Below, one piece after another: positions 13,720-21,976 of a DNA stretch of 50,384 nucleotides. The notes beneath the pieces are model-generated. The model was not told the origin of the DNA. It worked only from the letters and a program-made list of their open reading frames with translations, and did no database searches. Position numbers and translations under genes: made by a program. Each line of letters begins with the position of its first letter. The first letter of the stretch is position 1. This stretch comes from Prevotella sp. UBA2746 (lineage in GTDB: Bacteria > Bacteroidota > Bacteroidia > Bacteroidales > Bacteroidaceae), in assembly GCA_002353555.1 (NCBI GenBank), contig DEJO01000031.1, positions 1-50,384 of the forward strand, given 5' to 3'.

Positions 13720-16647
13720 ATGAAGAAAAAGATCATGAGTAGAATGTTGTTCGCCGCCTTGGTTCTCGGAACCGTAGGCATAGTTTCTTCATGTAAGGAC
13801 TACGACGACGACATCAGCAATCTGCAAAAGCAGATTGATGTCAATTCAGAAGCCATTGCAGCTAATTCAAAGGCTATTGACCAAATCAACAGCTTGATTA
13901 CTGACGGCAGCGTTATTCAGAGTGTCGTCAAGAATGGCAGCGGAGTAATCATTACCTTGAGTAATGGTAAAAGCTACGAAATCACTAATGGTGAAAACGG
14001 TAAGGATGCCGTTGTCTGGACTATTGGTGAAGATGGTTACTGGTACCAGGACGGTTCAAAAACTGGCTACTATGCATTGGGTAAGGATGGCGCCAACGGT
14101 AAAGACGGCACTAACGGCACCAATGGAAAAGACGGAGTCAATGGCAAAGATGGCGAGGACGGCAAAGACGGTGCCGACGGCATCTATTATTATCCGAATC
14201 CAGACACTGGTAACTTTGACATCTACAATGGAGACGGAACGTTCAAAGAGTCTACAACGATTTCGTGGAGAGCTTCGGGCTCTAATGTCATTACGGCAGT
14301 TATGGACAAGAACGACCTGAAGCTTTATGGTGTTCAGACGGAAGACGGAGTGAAGACCTTCACTATCGCATTGAGCAATAACCTGCGTGGATTCGTCTTC
14401 GAGCCGATAGATGGTTATGTTGACGGTATTCCTGCCATCCGCGTTACTTCGTATAGCTACAATGCGCTCAGCTTGAGAAACAAGGATTCGCAAAACGAAA
14501 CAACAGCAGCTGCTGGCAAGGCTACGGTTGTCAATCCGACAACTTACGCTTACTATCATGTCAATCCGGCAAATGCTAATGTTGAGGATTTGAAGAAACT
14601 CTTCTTCGTTGTCAAGTCTGATGTAGACTATACAACCACTCGTGCAAGACTGACTGGTGCTTCATCAGATTTCGGAGTAACTCCAGAATTCGTATCCTTT
14701 GAGAATGGCATCTTGAAAGTCAAGGTTGACGTGACGGGTACACCAGCTACAAACGAGAAGATTTCTGTGGTAGCCCTTCAGACTCAGAAGAGCAATGGCG
14801 AAGACGTTACATCTGACTATGCAACTGTATTCAAGAAGGACATGGCAGATTTGCGCCTTGCAGACAAAAAGAAGTTTGCTGCTTCTCCGTCTGTTGACTA
14901 TCACTTCCGTCGCTTCGTCAATACGACCGATGCTGAAGCCGGTATCAGCAGCAATACCATCTGGCAACTGGATGAAGATATGGAGACCATCGACTTGACG
15001 ATGCCGTATAATGAAAAACTGGATCTGACGGAGTATGTTGAAGCTCATGAGCTTTCTACTCCTAATCACAGCATTGCCGATCTGGAGCGTCTTGGCATGA
15101 CCATTAACTATGAGTTGATGAAGGGCTACAAGATTGGCTCAAACAACACTGATCAGGCAGAGTATGTAACGCTGTCTGAAGGTGTCCTGGCTGTGAAGAG
15201 CGAATATGGAACATCTGCTATTGACAGAACGCCTATCGTCCGCGTAACGCTGAACCACGGTAGCGAAATCGTGAAGGTTGCTTATGTCAAGGTAAGAATC
15301 GTACGTAAAGGTATTGCACCGGTTGCCAAGCAGTATGAGTTGCAGGCAAATCCGTTTAACTTCAATTGTGGCTCAGAAGGAAAGAATACGACTACTTATC
15401 AGCAGATGAGTAAGTACATCTATGCTTCTCTGAATATGAGTAAGACGGAATTCCATAGCTACTACACCTATTTTGAGGACAGAGCTGAAAGTGAAGATGT
15501 TGGTACTGTTCAGGAAATCAACACGGGTGACAACTCTTCTCAGGAGGGTACGCACGTGCTCGAATGGACCATCAGCGAGCAGGAGCTTTGGGAGCATGCC
15601 GGCGAAACGGTTACCAACGTTGTGCGCTACTATACTTCGCAGGGTTCACAGACCTATGTTGAAATCAAGCTTACTTCTACTATAGCATCTCTGAAGAAGC
15701 ATTACAATGTAGAAAGCAGTCAGTTTATTACGAACTACTGGAATGAGTCGCTGACAGAAGCTAAGTTCAATGTTCGCGTTCCCCAGACAACCAGTGACCG
15801 TAATTCCAGCAACTGTGTGTTTGTCAACGACCTGAACTCACCGTTCATCACCAATGACCTCGGCGTGCTGAAACTGGATAATGCCATCACGAAATTTGTC
15901 TATAAGTTCTGTCCAGACATGGCTGGTTCTAAGAATATCGGCGGTAAGACCTACAACTTCGTCGTTTCTGCTGACGGATTCAAACTCCTTGTTGGTGGCG
16001 AAACCATTGCAGAAATCAAGAATGACAACACTTCAGGTCCTGCCAATACGATCGAGTACAACAAGAGTAGTGCTATAGCCAAGACGTTGCTGAATACGGG
16101 TCAGATGTATGTGCTTATCAAGGCTACCGGCTATGCTTGCGAAGATGTCAATAAGCCCATATCCATTACCTTCAACGGACTTGACCACTTCCGTGCAAAC
16201 TACATCCGTCCGGTTGACATTACTAAGCTTGCTGCCGACAACTTCATCGACGGTGTGGATGTCGGTGAAAAGGGCTCGTTCATCAAGCTTGAGGATCTGA
16301 TTTCTCCGTCTGACTGGCGTGGACGTGCTTTCAGCAGCTATGCTAACTACTGGGATTTCTATGGACCATTCAGCGTTACTTTCGACCGGAATGATGCAGA
16401 GTGCGACCTGAACGGTGTCCGTGGAAAGGTGCCTGCGCAGATGGAACTGAACCTTGTCGGTGCCGGAACAATGGGTACGGGAGGCAATGCCAAGACATCG
16501 GCATACGGATTCATCACCTACAAGAACAATGGTACAACAGTCAACTCTCCATTCAACATCTTTGTAAAGGTGACTGTCAGCTACGGCTGGGGTGACCTGA
16601 AGACAGACTGGATTACCGTTCCTGTAAACACGACGATTGGGCAGTAG
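13720..16647 (+). CDS. Large surface lipoprotein with collagen-like repeat
   Basis: 975 residues. Lipoprotein signal peptide with lipobox VSSC (Cys25), followed by KDYDDD, an acidic start that in Bacteroidota favours export to the cell surface. A short coiled-coil-like segment (32-62) is followed by a beta hairpin part with NGENGKDAVVWTIG, then eleven Gly-X-Y triplets (121-154, GKD/GAN/GTN type), and about 800 residues of beta-rich sequence with no catalytic motif I recognise. The N-terminal layout resembles DUF4988/PL29-N-terminal-type proteins, which I recall from family knowledge only. Expressed from its own promoter. It lies in a block bracketed by opposed palindromes and containing a tyrosine recombinase, so variable expression is possible. 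Role may be adhesion; unproven. Confidence 0.85.
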   Translation: MKKKIMSRMLFAALVLGTVGIVSSCKDYDDDISNLQKQIDVNSEAIAANSKAIDQINSLITDGSVIQSVVKNGSGVIITLSNGKSYEITNGENGKDAVVWTIGEDGYWYQDGSKTGYYALGKDGANGKDGTNGTNGKDGVNGKDGEDGKDGADGIYYYPNPDTGNFDIYNGDGTFKESTTISWRASGSNVITAVMDKNDLKLYGVQTEDGVKTFTIALSNNLRGFVFEPIDGYVDGIPAIRVTSYSYNALSLRNKDSQNETTAAAGKATVVNPTTYAYYHVNPANANVEDLKKLFFVVKSDVDYTTTRARLTGASSDFGVTPEFVSFENGILKVKVDVTGTPATNEKISVVALQTQKSNGEDVTSDYATVFKKDMADLRLADKKKFAASPSVDYHFRRFVNTTDAEAGISSNTIWQLDEDMETIDLTMPYNEKLDLTEYVEAHELSTPNHSIADLERLGMTINYELMKGYKIGSNNTDQAEYVTLSEGVLAVKSEYGTSAIDRTPIVRVTLNHGSEIVKVAYVKVRIVRKGIAPVAKQYELQANPFNFNCGSEGKNTTTYQQMSKYIYASLNMSKTEFHSYYTYFEDRAESEDVGTVQEINTGDNSSQEGTHVLEWTISEQELWEHAGETVTNVVRYYTSQGSQTYVEIKLTSTIASLKKHYNVESSQFITNYWNESLTEAKFNVRVPQTTSDRNSSNCVFVNDLNSPFITNDLGVLKLDNAITKFVYKFCPDMAGSKNIGGKTYNFVVSADGFKLLVGGETIAEIKNDNTSGPANTIEYNKSSAIAKTLLNTGQMYVLIKATGYACEDVNKPISITFNGLDHFRANYIRPVDITKLAADNFIDGVDVGEKGSFIKLEDLISPSDWRGRAFSSYANYWDFYGPFSVTFDRNDAECDLNGVRGKVPAQMELNLVGAGTMGTGGNAKTSAYGFITYKNNGTTVNSPFNIFVKVTVSYGWGDLKTDWITVPVNTTIGQ

Positions 16648-16674
16648 ACGAAATAGTTGTATAATCATTTTTTT

Positions 16675-16711
16675 GAATCAGGCACTTTCTGGAATCAGAT
16701 GTGCCTGATTC
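16675..16711 (+). terminator. Hairpin between lipoprotein genes
   Basis: GAATCAGGCAC and GTGCCTGATTC pair over 11 bp around a 15-base loop, 27 bases after the stop at 16647. No T-run follows, so it may attenuate rather than end transcription before the small lipoprotein. Confidence 0.45.
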
Positions 16712-16726
16712 TATACAAAAAGTATT

Positions 16727-17080
16727 ATGTTAGCAAGTTTAACAAAAGTCATTATTTTCACAGCATGCTGCATCTTAGCAGTAGCCTGTGGCTCAGGAAG
16801 CAAAGGCGAAGGCAAGGGACATGGCTTTGCAGGCACTTTTACGGATGAGTTCGGCAACAAGTTTGAACTGCGGGAAGACTATACCGCCACGATTGAGTTT
16901 GCAGGCAACAACAAGACCAATACGACAAAATGGCGTGACGGTGAGCAGCATGACAGTCCTTTTGCGACGATCGAATACAATGGGGATCCTACCTATTACT
17001 ATCTTCGTGACGGTTATCTGTACCGTCACAAGGAGGATATGGAACGTGGAAGGTGTGCTATTAGTATTACGTATCAATAA
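16727..17080 (+). CDS. Small lipoprotein, 117 residues
   Basis: Hydrophobic start with lipobox LAVAC (Cys21) followed by GSGSKGEGKGHG. The mature part is a short beta-rich domain with FAGTFTDEFGNKFELRED and a YYYLRDGYLYRHKEDM segment, resembling small Bacteroidota lipoproteins that read as lipocalin-like or META-like sheets; I cannot name a family with certainty. It lies 79 bases after the large lipoprotein and before a good terminator, so it is probably the last gene of that transcript. Confidence 0.7.
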   Translation: MLASLTKVIIFTACCILAVACGSGSKGEGKGHGFAGTFTDEFGNKFELREDYTATIEFAGNNKTNTTKWRDGEQHDSPFATIEYNGDPTYYYLRDGYLYRHKEDMERGRCAISITYQ

Positions 17081-17097
17081 GTAAATAGTTTCTTTTC

Positions 17098-17144
17098 TGA
17101 GGGAGGATGTGACAAGGTGTATCGCTTCTCCCTCACTTCTTTTT
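17098..17144 (+). terminator. Rho-independent terminator after the small lipoprotein
   Basis: TGAGGGAG (17098-17105) pairs with CTCCCTCA (17128-17135) and is followed by CTTCTTTTT. The loop is 22 bases. Confidence 0.65.
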
Positions 17145-17164
17145 AAAACTTGAAAGCAATCACC

Positions 17165-18046
17165 ATGAAAGAAAGATTATTATGCTTTTCCGTTTTTGCA
17201 CTATTGGTATTCCAGATGGTATCGGCACAGCAGAAACGACTGAAAGAGTTGAAAAGCGATTATTCGACAATTGTATTCTCTTACGATGATGAAGACCGAA
17301 TGACGAGTATTGATGAGGAAAAGACACGTGGAACGAGCCATTACGACATCGTCTACGATGGAGATATTGTCCGAATAGAGGAAACGAGTTCTGATGGGTC
17401 ATCGAAGGTGACAACCTATCAACTCACCAATGGTCTTGTCACTCGCCAAGATGCCGGGGAGGGATACTACATCAACCTGATCTATGAACATAACAGACTG
17501 AAAACCTTTGAAGAGTCTTCAGACTATCCGGTGGAGCATCTATGGCAAGATGGCAATATCGTTGAAACTAAGCAATATGGTCAAGATGGCGAACTCCGTA
17601 TACAAGGGTTATATACATACAACAACATGAGTGCTCACCCTTTAGTGCGTTATATGTGGGGTGGGCTTGACGGCTTAGGCTGGCCTGATGCTTTTGTCTT
17701 TTATAGAAACGTAGGTGAACTTCCTGTAAATCTCCTCTCACATGTTGAAATGCGATATTATGGGAAACAGGGGTATACTTCGTCCCATTATGGTAATACT
17801 GAGTATGAAACAGACAGCGGCGGTGATGTGGTAAAGATTGTAGAATACTATGACGGGAGGCTAGATAACACCATAATCCTGGTGTGGGAAGAAGGTGTGA
17901 CAGGTCTGAAGGGAGTCAGGGCAAATGATGGTCATACTGCAGTGGCATATTATTCTGTGAACGGCAGCAGGTTGCATCGTCAGCAGCGTGGAGTGAATAT
18001 CATCAGAATGGCAGACGGAACCTGTAAGAAAGTCATCGCTAAATAG
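17165..18046 (+). CDS. Secreted YD-repeat-like protein with T9SS-like tail
   Basis: 293 residues from the ATG at 17165 (a TTG five codons earlier is possible but the signal peptide fits the ATG). Signal peptide ends QMVSA/QQK. The body has recurrent strands of the YD/RHS type: FSYDDEDRMTSID, YDIVYDGDIVRIEE, INLIYEHNRLKTFE, VKIVEYYDGRLDN. The last 35 residues (YYSVNGSRLHRQQRGVNIIRM...KKVIAK) look like a type-A sorting tail. Similar porin-fold or DUF4595-like proteins exist in Bacteroidota, but I cannot assign one. It follows a terminator and has no clear TAnnTTTG promoter. It lies inside the palindrome-bounded block. Confidence 0.75.
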   Translation: MKERLLCFSVFALLVFQMVSAQQKRLKELKSDYSTIVFSYDDEDRMTSIDEEKTRGTSHYDIVYDGDIVRIEETSSDGSSKVTTYQLTNGLVTRQDAGEGYYINLIYEHNRLKTFEESSDYPVEHLWQDGNIVETKQYGQDGELRIQGLYTYNNMSAHPLVRYMWGGLDGLGWPDAFVFYRNVGELPVNLLSHVEMRYYGKQGYTSSHYGNTEYETDSGGDVVKIVEYYDGRLDNTIILVWEEGVTGLKGVRANDGHTAVAYYSVNGSRLHRQQRGVNIIRMADGTCKKVIAK

Positions 18047-18178
18047 TTTGAAGCAGCCTTCAGGTAATGGGTTATATAGCGGTTTGCTAAGTGGACATTG
18101 TTTTAGCAGGAAAGGTAATGTACAATATCTTGTCATTGCCTGTCGTTTTAATAATGTTTGATAACACTTTGTAGCTAC

Positions 18179-19201
18179 ATGCCAACAGTCACGATAAAAT
18201 TAGTAATTGACGATGTAATAGACCACGACCTGGATTATGTTATTGAAGTGCGTCCGACTACAAGTTGCCGGCAAGCCAAAGGCTATGTGTCCGAATCGTT
18301 CAGAGGTAATGTCACGATGTTTCTGCAATTCATGCAGTCGCTCATAGACGAGCTGGAAGTATCTTCCATCAGAACCGCAGAGGCATATCGGCATGCCCGT
18401 AACCAATTGAAGGAGTTCCTTTCTGATAAGGATATTCCTCTGAGGCAGATTACGGCAGACATGATGGAGAAATATGAAAGATACCTGAAAGGCAGGAACT
18501 TGTCATTGAACACCATATCCTTCCACATGCGCATCCTTCGTGCAGTTTATAACAAAGCTGTTGAAAAAGGACTGGCAGACGACCTTAAAGTGTTCAAACA
18601 TGTATATACAGGTATTGCAAAGACCCAAAAGCGTGCTATTGCATTGCAAGATATCATAGATATCAAGAATTATCAGACGAAAAACAATTCACTTGCCTAT
18701 GCTCGTGATATGTTCCTTTTCAGTTTCTATACAAGAGGTATGCCGTTCGTTGATATGGCATACCTGAAAACTGCTAACCTGAACAACGGATGGCTGAGTT
18801 ACCGGCGGCATAAAACTGGGCAGCCTGTCACGATGAGGTGGGAGCCACTAATGGAAGAAATTGTCAGCAGGCTGCCACCCAGCCACTCACCATTCCTGCT
18901 TCCGATTATTCATACAATGAATGGCAAGGAGAGAAGTCAATACAGGAATAAGCAGAACCTGATTAATCGAAATCTGAAAGTCATAGCTCAAGACATATCC
19001 TTGCGCCACAATCTGACCATGTATGTAGCACGGCATTCATGGGCGAGTATAGCTGAGGCTAATGGATTGCCATTGAGCCTGATTAGTTTAGGCATGGGAC
19101 ATACATCGGAGAAGACAACTCAGATCTATCTGAAATCACTGAAACAAAGCAAGATAGATGAAGCCAATGAGTACATACTGTCACTATTGAATAAGAGTTG
19201 A
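18179..19201 (+). CDS. Tyrosine site-specific recombinase
   Basis: 340 residues from ATG 18179 (the in-frame TTG at 18158 is rejected because the ATG gives the usual N-terminus). An N-terminal SAM-like/arm region with phage-integrase core-binding fold (about 42-135) precedes the catalytic domain. Catalytic residues visible: Arg186 (YTRGMPFVD), Lys212 (RRHKTGQ), Arg285 in YVARHSWA where Tyr282 takes the usual first histidine, His308 (LGMGHTS) and nucleophile Tyr317 (TQIYLKS). This is the style of Bacteroidota Tsr-type DNA invertases and small-element integrases. A palindrome 92 bases downstream is the reverse complement of one at 13637, making them candidate substrates. No transfer genes are present. 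Confidence 0.9.
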   Translation: MPTVTIKLVIDDVIDHDLDYVIEVRPTTSCRQAKGYVSESFRGNVTMFLQFMQSLIDELEVSSIRTAEAYRHARNQLKEFLSDKDIPLRQITADMMEKYERYLKGRNLSLNTISFHMRILRAVYNKAVEKGLADDLKVFKHVYTGIAKTQKRAIALQDIIDIKNYQTKNNSLAYARDMFLFSFYTRGMPFVDMAYLKTANLNNGWLSYRRHKTGQPVTMRWEPLMEEIVSRLPPSHSPFLLPIIHTMNGKERSQYRNKQNLINRNLKVIAQDISLRHNLTMYVARHSWASIAEANGLPLSLISLGMGHTSEKTTQIYLKSLKQSKIDEANEYILSLLNKS

Positions 19202-19292
19202 CATGCCGAATTGCCACGTGTTGGTTGCCATGATACCACACGCTACTACGGCGAGTACCAAACAGCAAATACACATGAAACCTCAAGAAACA

Positions 19293-19325
19293 AAAAATGT
19301 AACTCTCGCGGAGAGTTACATTTTT
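19293..19325. repeat. Palindromic site, right copy / hairpin
   Basis: AAAAATGTAACTCTC, GCG, GAGAGTTACATTTTT: perfect 15-bp arms. Its inner 23 bp is the exact reverse complement of the inner part of 13636-13660 (spacer GCG versus CGC). With flanking A and T runs it could also be a two-way terminator for the recombinase gene. Confidence 0.65.
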
Positions 19326-19330
19326 GTTCG

Positions 19331-19362
19331 CAAAGGTATGTGTTTTTTTTGTTTCTTGCAAA
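19331..19362 (-). promoter_or_regulatory. Orphan promoter pointing into the recombinase block
   Basis: Minus strand: TTTG (19359-19362), 20 bases, TACCTTTG (19331-19338). It reads left through the right palindrome into the 3' end of the recombinase gene, where there is no minus-strand gene. Transcript would be antisense in the present arrangement. Confidence 0.55.
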
Positions 19363-19407
19363 TTATTTTGCTTTTTTTTGTCGAATTTCTTTTAAAAAGA
19401 AGATATC

Positions 19408-19425
19408 CTTATAATATAATAAGGT
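19408..19425 (-). terminator. Weak hairpin after MATE gene
   Basis: CCTTAT and ATAAGG arms around a 6-base AT loop, 17-34 bases past the MATE stop, followed on the minus strand by ATATCTTCTTTTT. Related AT hairpins occur at 1519 and near 22040. Confidence 0.4.
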
Positions 19426-19441
19426 GTAGGTCTTCAATTTT

Positions 19442-20872
19442 TTATCGGATGATGTTTTTCATCCATCTTCCGCGGTACAGATGGATGAGGAAGAGCGTGC
19501 CGCGGAAGGTCAGCTCGACAGCCATGGCAAACCAGACACCTTGTAGTCCGTAGGTAGAGGCAAGGGCGTAGGCGAGAGAGAGGCGCACCAGCCACATAGA
19601 GCCGAGATTGATGATGGCTGGCTTCAGCGTGTTGCCGGCACCGACGCAGATGCTGTAGGCGACAATAGAGGCTGCAAAGAACGGTTCGGCAAAAGCTTCG
19701 ATGCGCAGGCAGTCGGAACCGAGGTCGCGGATTTCTTCTACCGGTGTCATCAGTCCCATCAGTTCAGGGGCTGTGATATACATGATGACACCCATCAGCG
19801 CCATGACCAGCATGCCGGTAGCCACCGTCATCTTGGAGAAAGAACGGCAAAGGTCGCGTCGCATGGCACCAATGCTCTGTCCGATGAGCGTGGTGGCAGC
19901 CTCGCCGACACCGTAGCCCGGCATGTAGCAGAGGCTCTCGGCGGTGATGGCAAAGGTGTTGGCAGCAATGGCGAAGTTGCCAAGGGGTGCGACAATCATC
20001 GTCGATGCTATCTGTGCTCCACTCATCAGCGTCGACTGGAAAGCCATGGGCAGGCTGATCTTCACGGCATTACGGATGTAGTTCCATTTGACTGTCGACG
20101 TGAAGGGAGTCAGATGTTTGAAGCGATTGCTGTCGGTGGCATCCGTCCTGTTGCGCAGGATGCCGAGGATGTTGGAGCGATAGAAGGCAAACCAGCTCTG
20201 GAAGAGGCTGGAGACGAGGTAGGCGAGGGCTGTGCCGAGGGCAGCACCTGCTACATGTAGTCCTGCTCCGGGGATGGTGACAGCATGTCCGAGGACGGTG
20301 ACCTCGCGTGTCGGGAAGATGAGCAGGAAGTTGAACACCACATCGAGGACGCACAACACGACGCTCATCGCACTTGAAACCCGCATGTTGCCCTCGCATT
20401 TGAGCATGGCTGAAGCAAGGTTGTTCAGTTGCATGAGGGGTATGGCACAGGCGAAAATCATGAAGTAGGTGCTGGAGTCGTCGGCGATGTCGTCTCCACC
20501 ACCCAACCAGTAGGGCAGGGGATATGAGAGGGCGAGGGCGACGAGCATGATGACGAGGCTCAGCAGGAGGCAGCTTGCCAGGCCGTGGCGTACCACGTCG
20601 CGGGCACTCTTGAAGTCATTGGCACCGATGAAGTGTGCCGTCTGGACGGAGAAGCCCATCGAGATGGCACCGGCGAGACCGCCAAACAGCCAGATGGTGC
20701 TCTCTACCAGTCCGATGGCTGCCGGCGCCTCGGCTCCCAGGCTACCCACCATCGCCTGGTCGATGAAGAACATCATGACGTTGGTGACCTGTGCCAGAAT
20801 CGAAGGGATGCTCAACAAGTAAATCAAGTTGAGCTTCTCGCTGCCCGTCATGGACTTCCCATCGCGGATCAT
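19442..20872 (-). CDS. MATE family multidrug/metabolite exporter
   Basis: Inner-membrane Na+ or H+ coupled exporter (MatE). Start placed at ATG 20872 (MIRDGKSMTGSEKLN), 476 residues; a GTG at 20908 would add twelve residues and is the alternative. About twelve membrane segments in two related halves; the first opens LIYLLSIPSILAQVTNVMMFFIDQAMVG and the second includes SLPMAFQSTLMSGAQIAST, both typical MATE helix patterns. A MGFSVQTAHFIGA stretch and GYGVGEAATTLIGQ are also family-like. Substrate unknown. Monocistronic with a full promoter. Confidence 0.92.
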   Translation of the reverse strand: MIRDGKSMTGSEKLNLIYLLSIPSILAQVTNVMMFFIDQAMVGSLGAEAPAAIGLVESTIWLFGGLAGAISMGFSVQTAHFIGANDFKSARDVVRHGLASCLLLSLVIMLVALALSYPLPYWLGGGDDIADDSSTYFMIFACAIPLMQLNNLASAMLKCEGNMRVSSAMSVVLCVLDVVFNFLLIFPTREVTVLGHAVTIPGAGLHVAGAALGTALAYLVSSLFQSWFAFYRSNILGILRNRTDATDSNRFKHLTPFTSTVKWNYIRNAVKISLPMAFQSTLMSGAQIASTMIVAPLGNFAIAANTFAITAESLCYMPGYGVGEAATTLIGQSIGAMRRDLCRSFSKMTVATGMLVMALMGVIMYITAPELMGLMTPVEEIRDLGSDCLRIEAFAEPFFAASIVAYSICVGAGNTLKPAIINLGSMWLVRLSLAYALASTYGLQGVWFAMAVELTFRGTLFLIHLYRGRWMKNIIR

Positions 20873-20943
20873 GCTGAGTAGACCGTCGCTTTTCGCTTTT
20901 GAAAACACCGATATATATTCTTCTTATGGCGGTTGCGGGGTTG

Positions 20944-20974
20944 CAAAGTTACGGAAAGTCGAGCGAAATGCAAA
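20944..20974 (-). promoter_or_regulatory. MATE promoter
   Basis: TTTG (20971-20974), 19 bases, TAACTTTG (20944-20951) on the minus strand; leader about 65 bases to ATG 20872. Confidence 0.75.
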
Positions 20975-21040
20975 AGGAAAGCTTGCATTTCTTTGCATTG
21001 CCGAGACGTAGTAACTTCAGCGAAGCTAGAGTTACGGAAA

Positions 21041-21087
21041 AACGAGGGCAGAACAAAATAAACTTGTTTATTTTTTATGCCGAGTGC
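21041..21087. repeat. 47-bp dispersed repeat, copy 2
   Basis: Near-identical to 7076-7122. It is flanked by two related blocks, TAACTTC(A/G)GCGAAGC(T/C)AGAGTTACGG, at about 21012-21038 and 21091-21117. Confidence 0.85.
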
Positions 21088-21114
21088 CATTAACTTCGGC
21101 GAAGCCAGAGTTAC

Positions 21115-21155
21115 GGAAAAAGGGTAGTCCCCACACATGGTGAAAACTACCCTTT
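21115..21155 (-). terminator. Terminator of the small membrane peptide gene
   Basis: On the minus strand AAAGGGTAG ... CTACCCTTT (9-bp stem) ends in a run of five T. It is 46 bases past the stop of the 27-residue peptide and looks like a good Rho-independent terminator. Confidence 0.65.
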
Positions 21156-21200
21156 CCTTCTTATTTACCTTAAAACTAACTTTCTTTTCAGTTGTGGACT

Positions 21201-21284
21201 TTATTGCTTCTCAATGCTTTTGTCCACCATGTAGGCTGTTGTCGCACAAAGCGCAATCAGCATTAACATTCCTGTCATAGTCAT
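21201..21284 (-). CDS. Candidate 27-residue membrane peptide
   Basis: ATG at 21284, TAA at 21201. Sequence MTMTGMLMLIALCATTAYMV then DKSIEKQ: one hydrophobic helix with a charged C-terminal tail. It lies between a promoter (21669-21676) with about 380 bases of leader and a T-run terminator (21115-21155), so it is the only plausible gene in a transcription unit of about 540 bases. No family recognised. The alternative is that the unit makes a noncoding RNA and the frame is chance. Confidence 0.4.
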   Translation of the reverse strand: MTMTGMLMLIALCATTAYMVDKSIEKQ

Positions 21285-21676
21285 CTTTTTACCCTTTCTT
21301 TACTTTAAATTAAACTTCTCGGACTCGCCTCGCGGCTGAGTGTTATCCCGACTTGTAAACATTCTCTTTGCCGTCTTTTTGCGGCTAACGGACAATTTCT
21401 TTACTTTTCTCTCAAATTCTTCAATCCGTTTCTCTCAAACATGTCTCTACTTCCTAATGAAATTGAATGCCTTCTCTTGTCATCCCTTGCCGGAATCCGG
21501 ATTCCTTTTCTCTTACCTTTTCGGAAGTGTCATACCTATTGGTCATCCCTTGAGCAATCTTCTCTTACCTTTTGCTTGCCTCTTCAGCAATCTTTTCGTA
21601 CCTATTGGTTGTCCCTGAGCAATCTTTTGTCGCCTTGAACGAATACCTTTGTTATCCTTTTGACGGTGCAAAGATA
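21285..21676 (-). promoter_or_regulatory. Promoter and long purine-rich leader
   Basis: TATCTTTG (21669-21676, minus strand), with TTG 20 bases upstream, starts a leader that holds two imperfect units of AACCAATAGGTA plus AAAGGTAAGAGAA (roughly 21540-21625) and a GC hairpin (ACTC-AGCCGCGAGGC-GAGT, near 21325-21345). Plus-strand frames here are compositional and not gene-like. Confidence 0.45.
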
Positions 21677-21745
21677 TGAAGTTCTGCATCATGCGACAAT
21701 AGTTTTGGGGCGTTTTCTTGTAAAAAAGGCTGCTTTTTTGACGTA

Positions 21746-21781
21746 AATCAAGCCGTTGTGTGCGCACACAACGGCTTGATT
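21746..21781. repeat. Perfect 36-bp palindrome
   Basis: AATCAAGCCGTTGTGTGC joined directly to its reverse complement, with no spacer. It lies about 70 bases upstream of the small-peptide promoter. Could be an operator, a terminator hairpin, or a dispersed repeat. Confidence 0.6.
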
Positions 21782-21864
21782 GCATATTCATCCACTATAT
21801 AATCATTCTGTTTTCGCATTCGCTCCGCTCGACTTTAAGTCGCTTTCCTTTGGAAAGAACTTTT

Positions 21865-21976
21865 GGAGTTAGAGGGAGTTAGAAGAATTTATCGGTCTTC
21901 GACCTTAGGAAGTTAAAAGTCATTAGTTTCGCATGCAGAGTATCAAGTTGATAAAAACTATCGACCTCTAACTCCC
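21865..21976. repeat. Gene-less relative of the S23-gene flanking repeats
   Basis: Opens GGAGTTAGAGGGAGTTAGAAG and closes AACTATCGACCTCTAACTCCC, the same end sequences that flank the four-helix-bundle gene at 35218-35729. No gene between them here. The rest of 21782-22060 shows no gene. Confidence 0.6.

Noticed and set aside
13720..19201. Integrative conjugative element or prophage
   Set aside because: Only a recombinase and surface-protein genes are present; no relaxase, transfer, replication, capsid or terminase genes.
21340..21638. Plus-strand frames rich in L, F, S and C
   Set aside because: They are the pyrimidine-rich complement of a purine-rich leader on the minus strand and show no family features.
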